Source: Pollenia angustigena (lineage: Eukaryota > Arthropoda > Insecta > Diptera > Polleniidae). Taken from it: DNA of 64,000 nt. A program made the translations under genes and the position numbers. The stretch lies in contig OV884056.1 of the NCBI GenBank assembly GCA_930367215.1, positions 120,836,053 through 120,900,052 on the forward strand. The letters are read 5' to 3'. Of the stretch, positions 1 through 10,199 are shown piece by piece; the first letter of the stretch is position 1, and every line of letters starts with the position of its first letter. A model generated the notes under the pieces. That model did not search any database. It saw only the letters and a program-made list of their open reading frames with translations, and was not told the origin of the DNA.

Positions 1-1658
1 TCATGCGGTCGCTCCAGTGCAAAATGAAAACATCAAATCTCTCAGGCAAATTCAGAACACAGTTAATGACTGTTTTGCAATTTTAAAGAATTATGCAATT
101 GAGTTGCCCGATTACGATCCATTTTTGATTCACATAGTTGTTTCAAAACTTTCTGATGAAACAATGAGAGAGTGGGAGGTTTCTCTAAAAAACCATCGCG
201 AATTGCCCACATGGCCACAACTTAATGGATTTCTTACTGAGCGAATAGAAATCTTAGAAAATATGACCGATAGGAAAATACCCATGCCTAAAGAGAGCCA
301 ATCTTCAAGAACTCATACATTTTACTCTCAAACTGAAAAAAATTATAGTTGCAAAAAATGCAAGCAAAATCACCTTCTTAGGGTTTGTTAAAAATTTGTT
401 TTTGCGAATAAATATTGCGTCAATTGTCTCTCAACAACTCATTTCAAATCCAAATGTTTGAGCACAGGCTCTTGCAATATATGCAACAAAAAACACCACA
501 CCATGCTACATCTCGAAAAAGAAGAGAATCCAAAGGATCATTCACAGGGGATAACCCATGATAACGGAAAGCCTTCGACGTCAGGTACTCAAGGCGGAAC
601 TCATACTTTTAATACGCAAGTTGAAAAATTAGCTTATGAAAATCATACCCAAGAAAATGTTCAGGCATATTTAGCCCGTCGCGAAGGAACTACATTGTTG
701 CCTACAACACTTTTTCATATTGAAAGCGAGGGAGAATTGTTTACTTTTCGAGCACTATTAGACTCAGAGGCAGAACGAAGCTTTATTACTACCCGTATTC
801 AACAAATATTGGCAACCCCAATCGAAACACATCCTCGTCAAATATCAGGTTTCGGGGGAACAATCGTTGGGAGTTCTAAAGGAAGTTGTTACGTTACTGT
901 GAGGTCAAGAATTTCTGACTTTAAAATAAAAATATTAGCTATTGTGGCTTCTAAGATTGCAAACCTTATTCCCTCACGTCCGGTTGAGCTGCAAAATTAT
1001 TCTGCCATAAAACAGTTACCTTTGGCAGATCCTCTCTTTTATCAATAGATCATAGGAAGCAATTTTCTACCCTTTATAAACCTTGAGGGTGTCCATAAAA
1101 ATATATCAGGAAATTTGGAATCACATTTTGGGTGGTACTTGTCCGGTACAGATAAAATGAGTAACATTAAAGTTTTTTCTACCTCTGTTTCCACATCTGA
1201 CGAGTTTCTTCTTCATTAACAAATAAAAAATTTAGGAACTTGAGGAAGTTGAACGAGAATTTGCAATAACCGAGGCTGATAGACTTTATGAAAATTTTTA
1301 CCAAACTACCACTACTAGGCCTTCAGATGGTCGTTACTTGGTAAGGTTGCCCTTTAAAGAAGAGTATCCAACAAATATATTTTTGGGTCCCTCACGGAAC
1401 AGTGCTCTGGGACAATATTATAGAATGGAGAAAACTCTCGACAAAACTCCAGATTTAAAAGCAGAATACATGTAGTTTCTACAGGAATATATTGAGCTAG
1501 ACCATATGAAACTAGTAACTCATCACGAAACTGGTGAAAAACCAGCATCTTTTTTCTACCACATCACGCGGTCATACGGCCTGAGAGTAAATCGACAAAA
1601 GTAAGGGTGGTCTTTATTGCCTCCAACAAAACTGGTAGTGGATTTTCCTTGAACGACG
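1..1658 (+). pseudogene. Bel/Pao retrotransposon gag-protease-RT start, unit 1 (partial, broken)
   Basis: This is a Bel/Pao-type polyprotein remnant that would have supplied capsid, protease and reverse transcriptase of an LTR retrotransposon. The left end is cut by the window. In order it shows gag, a first zinc knuckle near 350-389, then TAA, a second knuckle (CVNCLSTTHFKSKC) and a Cys/His cluster near 470-500. An aspartic-protease-like region follows at 740-1045. Next come the usual inter-protease/RT blocks (GRYLVRLPFKEEYP near 1331; HHETGEKPASFFYH near 1525; SLND at 1646). The protease motif reads LLDSEAERSFIT, where the family normally has DSG, so the key Gly is Glu. Several stops and frameshifts interrupt it, including stops after the first knuckle and after EYM near 1472. 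The Transib element truncates it at 1659. Family assignment is strong; the gene is dead. Confidence 0.85.
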
Positions 1659-1695
1659 CACAGTGGCGCCATTTGAGTTTTTCGTTGCAAAAATC
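1659..1695 (+). repeat. Transib left terminal repeat with RSS-like layout, copy 1
   Basis: Heptamer CACAGTG (1659-1665), 21-bp spacer, then GCAAAAATC (1687-1695), which matches the V(D)J nonamer ACAAAAACC at 7 of 9 positions. In copies 2-4 one extra T makes the spacer 22 bp. The heptamer is identical to the consensus RSS heptamer. Confidence 0.85.
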
Positions 1696-1939
1696 ATATC
1701 TTTTGAACCGAATAAGAAAATTGAACAGTTTAAACAGCATATGATAGATAACTGTTCAGCCTATGAAATGTGCGTTTGGAAAGGGTGCTACTTATGGGTT
1801 ATCAAAGTTAAAATTAGTAGAAAAATCAATTTTATGGTAACTACAAAAAATTATTTTTACATTTTTAGATTGTTTTTATTTTGTTTCTTTAGGGTTTTAT
1901 GTTTTAAATTATTACCCAACAAATGAAAAAAAAAAATAA

Positions 1940-3724
1940 TTTTTTTTTTAAATTTATTTTTTAAATTTTCTGTAAAATATTCATCACAATTCGTAAGAGA
2001 AGGTATATCTAAAAGACTAACCATTTCTAAACTACAATTTTTTTTTAACTTTATTCGTGACTTCACATGCCGCAGGGAAGAAATAAGTGCATCAGAAGAT
2101 GCTGCCAGCATGTTGAAGAGGTCCTCATTTTGCCTTACCCTTGATGCTTTGAATGTGTTCTGCAATCTATATTTTTTATAAAATTTGTTAAGAGACTCAT
2201 GTGCTTCTTCAGAAAGCTCTCCAATTGGCAAAGACTGGTACTCAATTATATCTTTGCCATACGCCAATATTTTATGGACGGTCGGGGTCAACTTCTTCTT
2301 TGGATACATTTCTGCTAAAAGAGATGCAGTTTTCGACGCATATTCTCCATATTTTGTAGAATTGACATTTTCTTTGCAGTTTAAAACATCCAAGATCGTT
2401 CCCAATCTTTTCAAACGATTTTCAAAAAATCTCCTAGAAGTGTTCCATCGTTTGAGTTACCGTATCCGTGCTTGGGACAGTCTACTTTTAGTCCAACTTA
2501 TTTAAAAAAAGCATCCTGTATTTGCTTCTTTCTGATCTTTTCCTAATCCTTTATTGATGTATTTTCATCGAAGTTTTCCTCCTCTTGTGGTAGGGTATAC
2601 GCCAGTTTTAGCAAGAATTCCTTATCCTTGCGTGCAATGGTGACATTCCATATTCGTAATTCTCCTCATTTGTAGAATCGCTTAAATTACCAAAGTTCTT
2701 CTGACTCTTTTTGCAAATCGGGCATTGTTGAGGTTGTTCCTGTCAGTTCGTTTACGACTTTTCCGTCAACCATGGTCAGGTGGAACTCGTAATTGCATTC
2801 AATATATTTTCCTTCTCCAATTTGCAGCTTTGTAGGCTTAATCTTGCTTATTTGTTCTTCAATGTCCTTCACCGTGGTCCTTATGAGTTCTGCCGATTCC
2901 CTTGCAAACTGAAACATTATTGGTCGACAATAATGCACTGATGACGGACGAGGATTTTTCCAGTGTAGGGAAACATCAGATTTTAGCCGCAAAGGAACAA
3001 CAGATGCCAAAAACATATTTCCGTCCGATATTGTAGCGTCACGGAAGATATCCTTTGCTTATAAACGCTTTGTGCGGATGATCCATCGCAGCCCCATTTG
3101 CTGATCAATGTCAAATTCTCAGGAAGAATTTTCACCCTATTTTCAGGAAGATTCTCCAACAACCGTTTTGCTGTATTGCCCATGAGATCCTGCAGATTGG
3201 CTTTCGCAGAGACTTCCGTAAACTCCGTATGCAGTGGTCGTGAATTTATTTTGGCTTGCGTAATTAGCTTGTATCCGGGTAAAACGTCAGCACCGTGTCA
3301 CGTTAAAGATGCCCGTAGTTTCTCATATTTCTCTTTGGAAAGTTCTAAGTCCATAAACAAGGCCAAGGCTTCTTCGGAACCATACTTTTTAATGTGTGCG
3401 TTTGTGGGCGTGGGAATGCTTTCCTTAATCGTTTTTAGTCGCAGTGGGCTTGCAGCAGCAACAGATTTGGTTATCTGCAACCTAACTCTTTCACTATCCT
3501 TTGTATATTTAATAGACAGCGCGTCCGAAAAATGCTTCGTGGTCAAGTCATTGGTGGCATCGGCAAGTTTCCTCTTTCTTGTGAAAATTGAACACTCCTC
3601 AATACTTTTTTTGGCCTTCCTTTTTCGCTTCTCTCAATATTTCCGTATAAGCTATCAAGTTCTTCTAAAGCAGCTTCCGTGAAAAACTTTGGTGTGGTTG
3701 ACTTTTAAATTGTTCAACGCCATG
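1940..3724 (-). pseudogene. Transib transposase (RAG1-core-like), copy 1, broken
   Basis: The enzyme family cuts and pastes Transib DNA and is the accepted relative of the RAG1 recombinase core. Reading the minus strand from an ATG at 3724, recognisable blocks come in the right order. They are LLENLPE (about 3150), KWGCDGSSAQSVYKQ (about 3080; its Asp aligns with RAG1 D600), FLASVVPLRLK (3016), NPRPSSVHYCRPI, FHLTMVDGKVVNELTGT, YEYGMSPLHARI (about 2650), YGNSNDGT, LTPTVHKILAYGKDI and SLPIGELSEEAHESLNKFYKKYR (about 2200). The Glu in that last block aligns with RAG1 E962 (ASEGNESGNKLFRRFR). Several frameshifts and stops separate the blocks, so no full enzyme can be made. The frameshift after YKQ is shared with copies 2 and 3. 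A short tail near 2000 is AT-rich. Assignment is by motif memory and I am confident of it. Confidence 0.87.
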
Positions 3725-4183
3725 TTTTCAGTACTTAAATTGTTTAATGGTTTCAGTAATCGTTGCGCCAACTTTCAGTCGTAGACTAATCCAGGCATTA
3801 TGCTTATTTTGCAATATATAGCTTTATGCTACTAAGCCTAAAAATTTACCTGTTCCCTGCATACATATGGATTTAGGCTGAATAATGCAATTTTGATATT
3901 ATGCACGTTTCCAAATAAGATTTGTACCTACCTGTAGGGACCATAAGTCAATATTGTTCTTGACCATTTGTACGCCAAAGTATTGTTTAAGTGAGATACG
4001 TACCTGCTAATTTCCATAAGTAGTTTTTTCTAAACTATTAGATCAAACTACTGTCAGTCGAAACATATAAGGGATGGACACCATACAATTTCTGCAACCA
4101 TGTCTTTTTAACCTTTTTTACCTCTAGAACAATGGTGGGCGCTCCTTAGCACAATTGTGCTGAGAGGTTTTACACGTATTCTA

Positions 4184-4368
4184 AAGGGTCAGTTAGCCGG
4201 GAGTAACAGTAACAGTAACCTTACCGTTAAAAAGTAAGACCATTCTATTTCTTACAGATTGAGACGTAACATCTTACTGCTAACTGTAATCGTTCTAATT
4301 GCTTTACATACAACAAAATGAAACAGCTGATTTGCAAAGTTACTGTTACTCCCGGCTAATTGAGCCTT
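4184..4368. mobile_element. Small TIR MITE inside Transib copy 1
   Basis: A 185-bp element with ends AAGGGTCAGTTAGCCGGGAG and, inverted, AAGGCTCAATTAGCCGGGAG. The inverted match continues into a TAACAGTAAC stretch. It is flanked by TA on both sides (4182-4183 and 4369-4370), which suits a Tc1/mariner-like non-autonomous element. It lies in the non-coding leader of the Transib copy and has no coding capacity. Confidence 0.65.
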
Positions 4369-5174
4369 TAGCCTCTTTATTTTAGTTTTCGATGAGACAG
4401 CGTCGAATGCACATGAAGCGGATGCTTACACATTTTCTTTTATTTTTTATATTTTTTTCAATAGAATTTACCCAGCAAGCACACGTGTTTTTTAAAACTA
4501 CTTCATTTTTAATTGAACTCTCGTTTTACATCAATTAAACTGGTTTTAACTTTATTCTCTGCAATTTGAACTATTAAAAAAATGTTTTATTTTACTTCAA
4601 ATGCGTAAAATATTAAATAAGGAAAGATAATGCACCATTATATTTCAAACGCTTGGCTTTGTGTTTGGTGGGTACTTCTGCCATCTCACTGATGCTAATA
4701 AGCATCAATACAAGCACAGTATTAGTTGTGCCCACTTCTGCTCTAGAAGCCAAACGGGCACGTACGGGCAGATAAAACCTTTTGAATTATGTAAAGAAAT
4801 AATCAAAGAACAGGTTTTGCAAATATAGATTTTTTTTCCGTAAAAGTTGAAAAATAGTGAAAAAACGGATAGTTTTTAACTAGTGATTTATCAGGAGAAA
4901 AAAAAAGCAAACAGTTAATTTTTTTTATCATTATACATTTAATAAATACATCCATCAATACAAACAAAAAATAAGGCGATTCGTTACCTATTTTTCGTGA
5001 TATTACACCTGAAATCGCAACAAATTGACTAAAAATTGTGTTTTTTTGAAAATCGAAAGTCGGTCAACTTTGAACGGTTATATCTTTTAAACTAAAAATG
5101 TGATATTATTAAGAGTGGCATATTTCCTATAACATGGGTTTATTCAAAACTTCGTCGGCGCTCATGAAAATTTT

Positions 5175-5213
5175 GATTTTTGCAACCTCGTTTGCTCTAC
5201 GGGCGCCACTGTG
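5175..5213 (-). repeat. Transib right terminal repeat with RSS-like layout, copy 1
   Basis: Read on the minus strand: heptamer CACAGTG (5213-5207), a 23-bp spacer, then GCAAAAATC (5183-5175). This has the 23-RSS spacing. The first 12 bases match the left end exactly. Confidence 0.85.
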
Positions 5214-5218
5214 CGACG

Positions 5219-5640
5219 TTCTGAAATTTATCGTGTACACTTTTGTGCCAAGAGACAATATTCTTCGAACTCTGGCAATGGTAAGTGTCTGATGTGTTTG
5301 TGTACAATTATGGCTCTACCACCACAAGCCCGTCCGCTGGGATGTTTTGTGTACTACGTAAGGTATTTACCCTAAAGCAGTTTTTATGAGTAAAGTGTGT
5401 CTCAGAGACAAGAAGTACGTCGATTTCATGCCTATGAAGAAAGTTTGCAACTTCGTGTTTATGTTGGGATAACCCGTTTGCATTCCAGAAACATGTTTTT
5501 AAATGGTTCATTTGTTGTTGAGTAGAACTTGCAGGAGCACAAATTATTTACAACAACATCAACAACGTCAATAGCAAGGCATTTTAAACAACAAAATAAA
5601 ACCGTAACAATACAAGTTGCGGTGACGTCACAACATTTGT
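5219..5640 (-). pseudogene. Jockey-like LINE ORF2 endonuclease fragment, unit 1
   Basis: The minus strand from an ATG at 5511 reads MNHLKTCFWNANGLSQ followed by LHRHEIDVLLVSETHFT. This is the start of a Jockey-clade ORF2 apurinic-type endonuclease, whose role is to nick target DNA for retrotransposition. After a frameshift near 5310 the family blocks AVIIVHKHIRHLPLPEFEEY continue towards 5235. Everything downstream (RT and tail) is missing and the Transib element begins at once. Upstream, 5512-5640 may hold the end of ORF1, but I see no clear motif there. Only about 90 codons of a roughly 900-codon protein remain, so this is a fragment. Confidence 0.7.
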
Positions 5641-6242
5641 TAATTTATTGTGTGTCAGAGCTCCCCTAATAATAAATTATAAGAGCACATATTATTCAAG
5701 ATGAGTGTTATGAGATATAACTTTTACTTGAAAATATAACATCAGGTGGAGAGGGAAAACTAATAAAATGTAAATATATTTACAAAATAAAATTATCGTG
5801 AGGAAAATATTTTTACGGAAAATTAATAAAACAACTTACGTGGTTTAGTGGTACATCAAAAACTTTTAATTTTGGAGAAATTTAAAAAAAAAACATGTGG
5901 TAAATTCATTGTAAAAAGCGAAAAAGATTTTCGCTAAAATTTTTGGAAACCGATAAATTTAATATTGATTTTGAATTAATATATACACAATTTTGAAACA
6001 TCACAAAAATATATTATAATAAATTACCGTTTTGGGAAAAAAATAAAAATATTTTGCGAATTTAATTCACCTTTTCATAAAGAAACGATTTTCCGATTCT
6101 ACAAGAAGACTTTAGTTGCAGAGCGTGGGTGATTTTTTAAGGAATTTTTAGATTCTGATAGCAATTTTATTCAACAAAATACAAATATTTTCAAAGTTGA
6201 TCTGTGGCATTAGGTTTGTGTTTTCGGTCGGGGTTAAACAAA
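5641..6242. other. AT-rich leader before Bel/Pao gag (possible LTR), unit 1/2 junction
   Basis: About 600 bp of AT-rich DNA with no coding sequence, directly upstream of the Bel/Pao gag start codon at 6243. Its position is that of a 5' LTR and leader. A TGTGTCAGAGC motif near 5650 could be an LTR start, but I found no second LTR copy to prove it and no convincing primer-binding site. The same stretch recurs at about 13890-14498. Confidence 0.4.
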
Positions 6243-9200
6243 ATGTCGGCAGCAAAAAGAAGATGCAAGTTTGACTTGAAGCAATTGGTGGCATTCTGCA
6301 TTAATTTTGAGAGAACTTGTCCTGAAGACTGTTCTTTTGCGATTCTTGAGGTAAAAAAGAATTAGAAAGAAGATTGGTCAAGTTAGTTGAATCGTATGAA
6401 GAATACATGTTAGGAGATGCTGAATCTGAGGGCAGTGAGCAGAAAGACGACTTTTCTTTAAGATACGAAGAAGCTTGGGATTTATATCCCTAAAAACTAA
6501 TATGTTGGAAACAGCAAAAGAAATGAAAATAGAAGAGAAAAGACCTACTAGTACTAGATCCACATTAAAGTTGCCGGCATGCGAAATACAAAATTTTGAA
6601 GGCGGATACTCCAAGTGGCCGGCGTTTCGAGATATGTTCCAGGCAGTTATCGGGAAAGATGCATCAGTGGCTCCAGCCCAAAAATTATATTATTTGCGAA
6701 GCAAAGAGAGGGGGGAGAGGTAGGCCACAAAGTCATAAAAGATTTCGACTTGGTAGATGATAATTTTCAAATGGCGTGGGAAAAATTAAAAATCAGATTC
6801 GAGAATAGAAGGCTCTTGGTGGCTGTAGGAAATATCGCCCAAAGAAAAATGGCCCAAAAAAAAAAATGAAAAATCGCCCAAATGAAGAATCGCCCAAGCG
6901 AACATGAAAAATGACCCAAAAAGGTAAATATGAAATTTTGCCCAAAAAAAACGAAAAAGGGCCCAAAAAGAAAATGAAAAATGACCCAAAAAGCAAAAAC
7001 GAATTTTTTCCCAAAAAAAAAAAAAAAAAATTACTAAATTTGAAAAAAAGTGTTTATTATTCATATAAATTTAGGTGACATGTCATAGCGTCCAGTGTCG
7101 TAGTGTCCTTGGACACTTTTAAAGTATCATAATGTCCATCGAAGACGAGGACGAGGACGTTATGACACTTTGCAACGTCCGCAACTTAACTTATAATCAA
7201 AAATGTGTAAATTTTTTTTTAAATACCGTTAAAATTTCAAGTGATTTTTTTAAAGATACTTATTTAACCATAATATGGTTGTCGGTGACAATGATTTGGT
7301 TAAATTAAACATAATATGGATAAAATATTTTTATAGCTTTTACTCCGGGTTTATATATTAAATATATATATCCAAAATAAGGATTTCATCTTCTATGGTA
7401 TAACAAATACTGGCTTCGCTAACTAAAGCTTCTCTGTATAGCCGGCCTTCGGCCGGGCGCAAGGATTTTCTCCTCTATGGTATAACAAAGACCGGCTTCG
7501 CTAACTAAAGCTTCTCTGTATAGCCGGCCTTCGGCCGGGCGCAAAGATTTTCTCCTTTATGGTCTAACAAAAACCGGTTTCGCTAACTAAAGCTTCGAAA
7601 AACTGCCTTGTTTCCGAACAAGGCCGACTACGCAGAGAAGCTTTAGTTAGCGAAGCCGGTGTTTGTTATACCATAGAGGAGAAAATCCTTGCGCCCGGCC
7701 GAAGGCCGGCTATACAGAGAAGCTTTAGTTAGCGAAGCCGGTCTTTGTTATACCATAGAGGAGAAAATCCTTGCGCCCGGCCGAAGGCCGGCGATACAGA
7801 GAAGCTTTAGTTAGCGAAGCCAGTATTTGTTATACCATAGAAGAAAAAATCCTTATTTTCGATATATATGTATATATTTAATATATACACCCAGAGAAAA
7901 AGCTACAAAACCATTTTTAAAAAAATTCTACCGATATTATGTTTAATTTAACCAAATCATTGTCGCCGACAACCATATAATGGTTAAATTAGTTTCTTGA
8001 AAAATAGTTTTGTTGTTTGCAACCATAATAAAACATGGTTTTCTCTGCTATGCAAGATTATGGTAGAATTTTAAAAATAGCCCATTTTTTTTGGGCCATT
8101 TTTCATACAACATTTTTTTTCACCCAAATTTAAAAAACGAAAAATCACCCAACAATAACGATAAATGGCCCAAAAATGTTGGGCCATTTTTCATATGAAA
8201 TCAGGCCCAATTTTACATGCAATTTTTTTGGGCGATTTTTCATTTTTTTTTGGCGATATTTCCTACAGCCGCTCTTGGTACTGGATCAAATTAAAAAGAT
8301 TCATGCGGTCGCTCCAGTGCAAAATGAAAACATCAAATCTCTCAGGCAAATTCAGAACACAGTTAATGACTGTTTTGCAATTTTAAAGAATTATGCAATT
8401 GAGTTGTTTCAAAACTTTCTGATGAAACAATGAGAGAGTGGGAGGTTCGCGAATTGCCCACATGGCCACAACTTAATGGATTTCTTACTGAGCGAATAGA
8501 AATTTTAGAAAATATGACCGATAGGAAAATACCCATGCCTAAAGAGAGCCAGTCTTCAAGAACTCATACATTTTACTCTCAAACTGAAAAAAATTATAGT
8601 TGCAAAAAATGCAAGCAAAATCACCCTCTTAGGGTTTGTTAAAAATTTGTTTTTGCGAATAAATATTGCGTCAATTGTCTCTCAACAACTCATTTCAAAT
8701 CCAAATGTTTGAGCACAGGCTCTTGCAATATATGCAACAAAAAACACCACACCATGCTTCATCTCGAAAAAGAAGAGAATCCAAAGGATCATTCACAGGG
8801 GATAACCCATGATAACGGAAAGCCTTCGACGTCAGGTACTCAAGGCGGAACTCATACTTTTAATACGCAAGTTGAAAAATTAGCTTATGAAAATCATACC
8901 CAAGAAAATGTTCAGGCATATTTAGCCCGTCGCGAAGGAACTACAGTGTTGCCTACAACACTTTTTCATATTGAAAGCGAGGGAGAATTGTTTACTTTTC
9001 GAGCACTATTAGACTCAGAGGCAGAACGAAGCTTTATTACTACCCGTATTCAACAAATATTGGCAATCCCAATCGAAACACATCCTCGTCAAATATCAGG
9101 TTTCGGGGGAACAATCGTTGGGAGTTCTAAAGGAAGTTGTTACGTTACTGTGAGGTCAAGAATTTCTGACTTTAAAATAAAAATATTAGCGATTGTGGCT

Positions 9201-9911
9201 TCTAAGATTGCAAACCTTATTCCCTCACGTCCGGTTGAGCTGCAAAATTATTCTGCCATAAAACAGTTACCTTTGGCAGATCCTCACTTTTATCAATAGA
9301 TCATAGGAAGCGATTTTCTACCCTTTATAAACCTTGAGGGTGTCCATAAAAATATATCAGGAAATTTGGAATCACATTTTGGGTGGTACTTGTCCGGTCC
9401 AGATAAAATGAGTAACATTAAAGTTTTTTCTACCTCTGTTTCCACATCTGACGAGTTTCTTCTTCATTAACAAATAAAAAAGTTTTGGGAACTTGAGGAA
9501 GTTGAACGAGAATTTGCAATAACCGAGGCTGATAGACTTTATGAAAATTTTTACCAAACTACCACTACTAGGCCGTCAGATGGTCGTTACTTGGTAAGGT
9601 TGCCCTTTAAAGAAGAGTATCCAACAAATATATTTTTGGGTCCCTCACGAAACAGTGCTCTGGGACAATATTATAGAATGGAGAAAACTCTCGACAAAAC
9701 TCCAGATTTAAAAGCAGAATACATGTAGTTTCTACAGGAATATATTGAGCTAGACCATATGAAACTAGTAACTCATCACGAAACTGGTGAAAAACCAGCA
9801 TCTTTTTTCTACCACATCACGCGGTCATACGGCCTGAGAGTAAATCGACAAAAGTAAGGGTGGTCTTTATTGCCTCCAACAAAACTGGTAGTGGATTTTC
9901 CTTGAACGACG
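6243..9911 (+). pseudogene. Bel/Pao gag-protease-RT start, unit 2 (interrupted by foldback)
   Basis: The start is the ATG at 6243, which opens a basic N-terminus beginning MSAAKRRCKFDLKQLVAF. A frameshift follows near 6350 and another reading frame continues to DLYP-stop near 6490. Next comes the DUF1759-like gag block (YSKWPAFRDMFQAVIG, about 6610-6660). The 6821-8270 foldback element interrupts it, and gag then resumes with the knuckles, protease-like region and RT lead-in. It has the same TAA after the first zinc knuckle and the same DSE in place of DSG as unit 1. Relative to units 1 and 4 it lacks two short pieces of gag (near 8406 and 8446). Transib copy 2 truncates it at 9912. It is non-functional. 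Confidence 0.83.
6821..8270. mobile_element. Foldback/MULE-like element with perfect 9-bp target duplication
   Basis: A 1450-bp insertion present only in unit 2. Ends GGCTGTAGGAAATATCGCC and GGCGATATTTCCTACAGCC are perfect 19-bp inverted repeats. GCTCTTGGT is duplicated on both sides (6812-6820 and 8271-8279), while units 3 and 4 show the empty site. Next inward, both ends carry runs built on a 'tttttgggcc' theme. The centre (about 7260-7610 against 7620-7990) is a long near-perfect palindrome. It is built from a roughly 110-bp motif containing GCCGGCCTTCGGCC that recurs in each arm. A 9-bp duplication and long composite inverted repeats fit Foldback or Mutator-like non-autonomous elements. 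Short open frames at its left edge are low-complexity and not genes. Confidence 0.85.
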
Positions 9912-10199
9912 CACAGTGGCGCCATTTGAGATTTTTCGTTGCAAAAATCATATCTTTTGAACCGAATAAGATAATTGAACAGTTTAAACAGCATATGATA
10001 GATAACTGTTCAGCCTATGAAATGTGCGTTTGGAAGGGGTGCTACTTATGGGTTATCAAAGTTAAAATTAGTAGAAAAATCAATTTTATGGTAACTAAAA
10101 AAAATTATTTTTACATTTTTAGATTGTTTTTATTTTGTTTCCTTAGGGTTTTATGTTTTAAATTATTACTCAACAAATTAAAAAAAAAAAATAATTTTT

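Larger units (their letters stand above)
1659..5213 (-). mobile_element. Transib DNA transposon, copy 1 (full length, inactive)
   Basis: A 3555-bp element bounded by CACAGTGGCGCC and its inverse, with CGACG immediately outside both ends (1654-1658 and 5214-5218). Transib elements make 5-bp GC-rich target duplications and start with an RSS-like heptamer, and both traits are seen here. The minus strand carries a broken Transib/RAG1-core-like transposase (about 3724 to 1940). About 1.5 kb upstream of its start (3725-5213) is non-coding and contains a 185-bp MITE at 4184-4368. The rest of that leader is AT-rich with no feature I recognise. The flanks differ: Bel/Pao on the left, Jockey-like LINE on the right. 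Confidence 0.88.

Noticed and set aside
5641..6242. Bel/Pao 5' LTR
   Set aside because: No second LTR copy outside the tandem duplication, no clear TG...CA pair and no primer site could be shown, so it is listed only as a leader.
6786..7064. Overlapping open frames on the minus strand rich in Phe and Gly (unit 2)
   Set aside because: They come from the 'tttttgggcc' low-complexity ends of the foldback element; both frames are open only because of the repeat composition.
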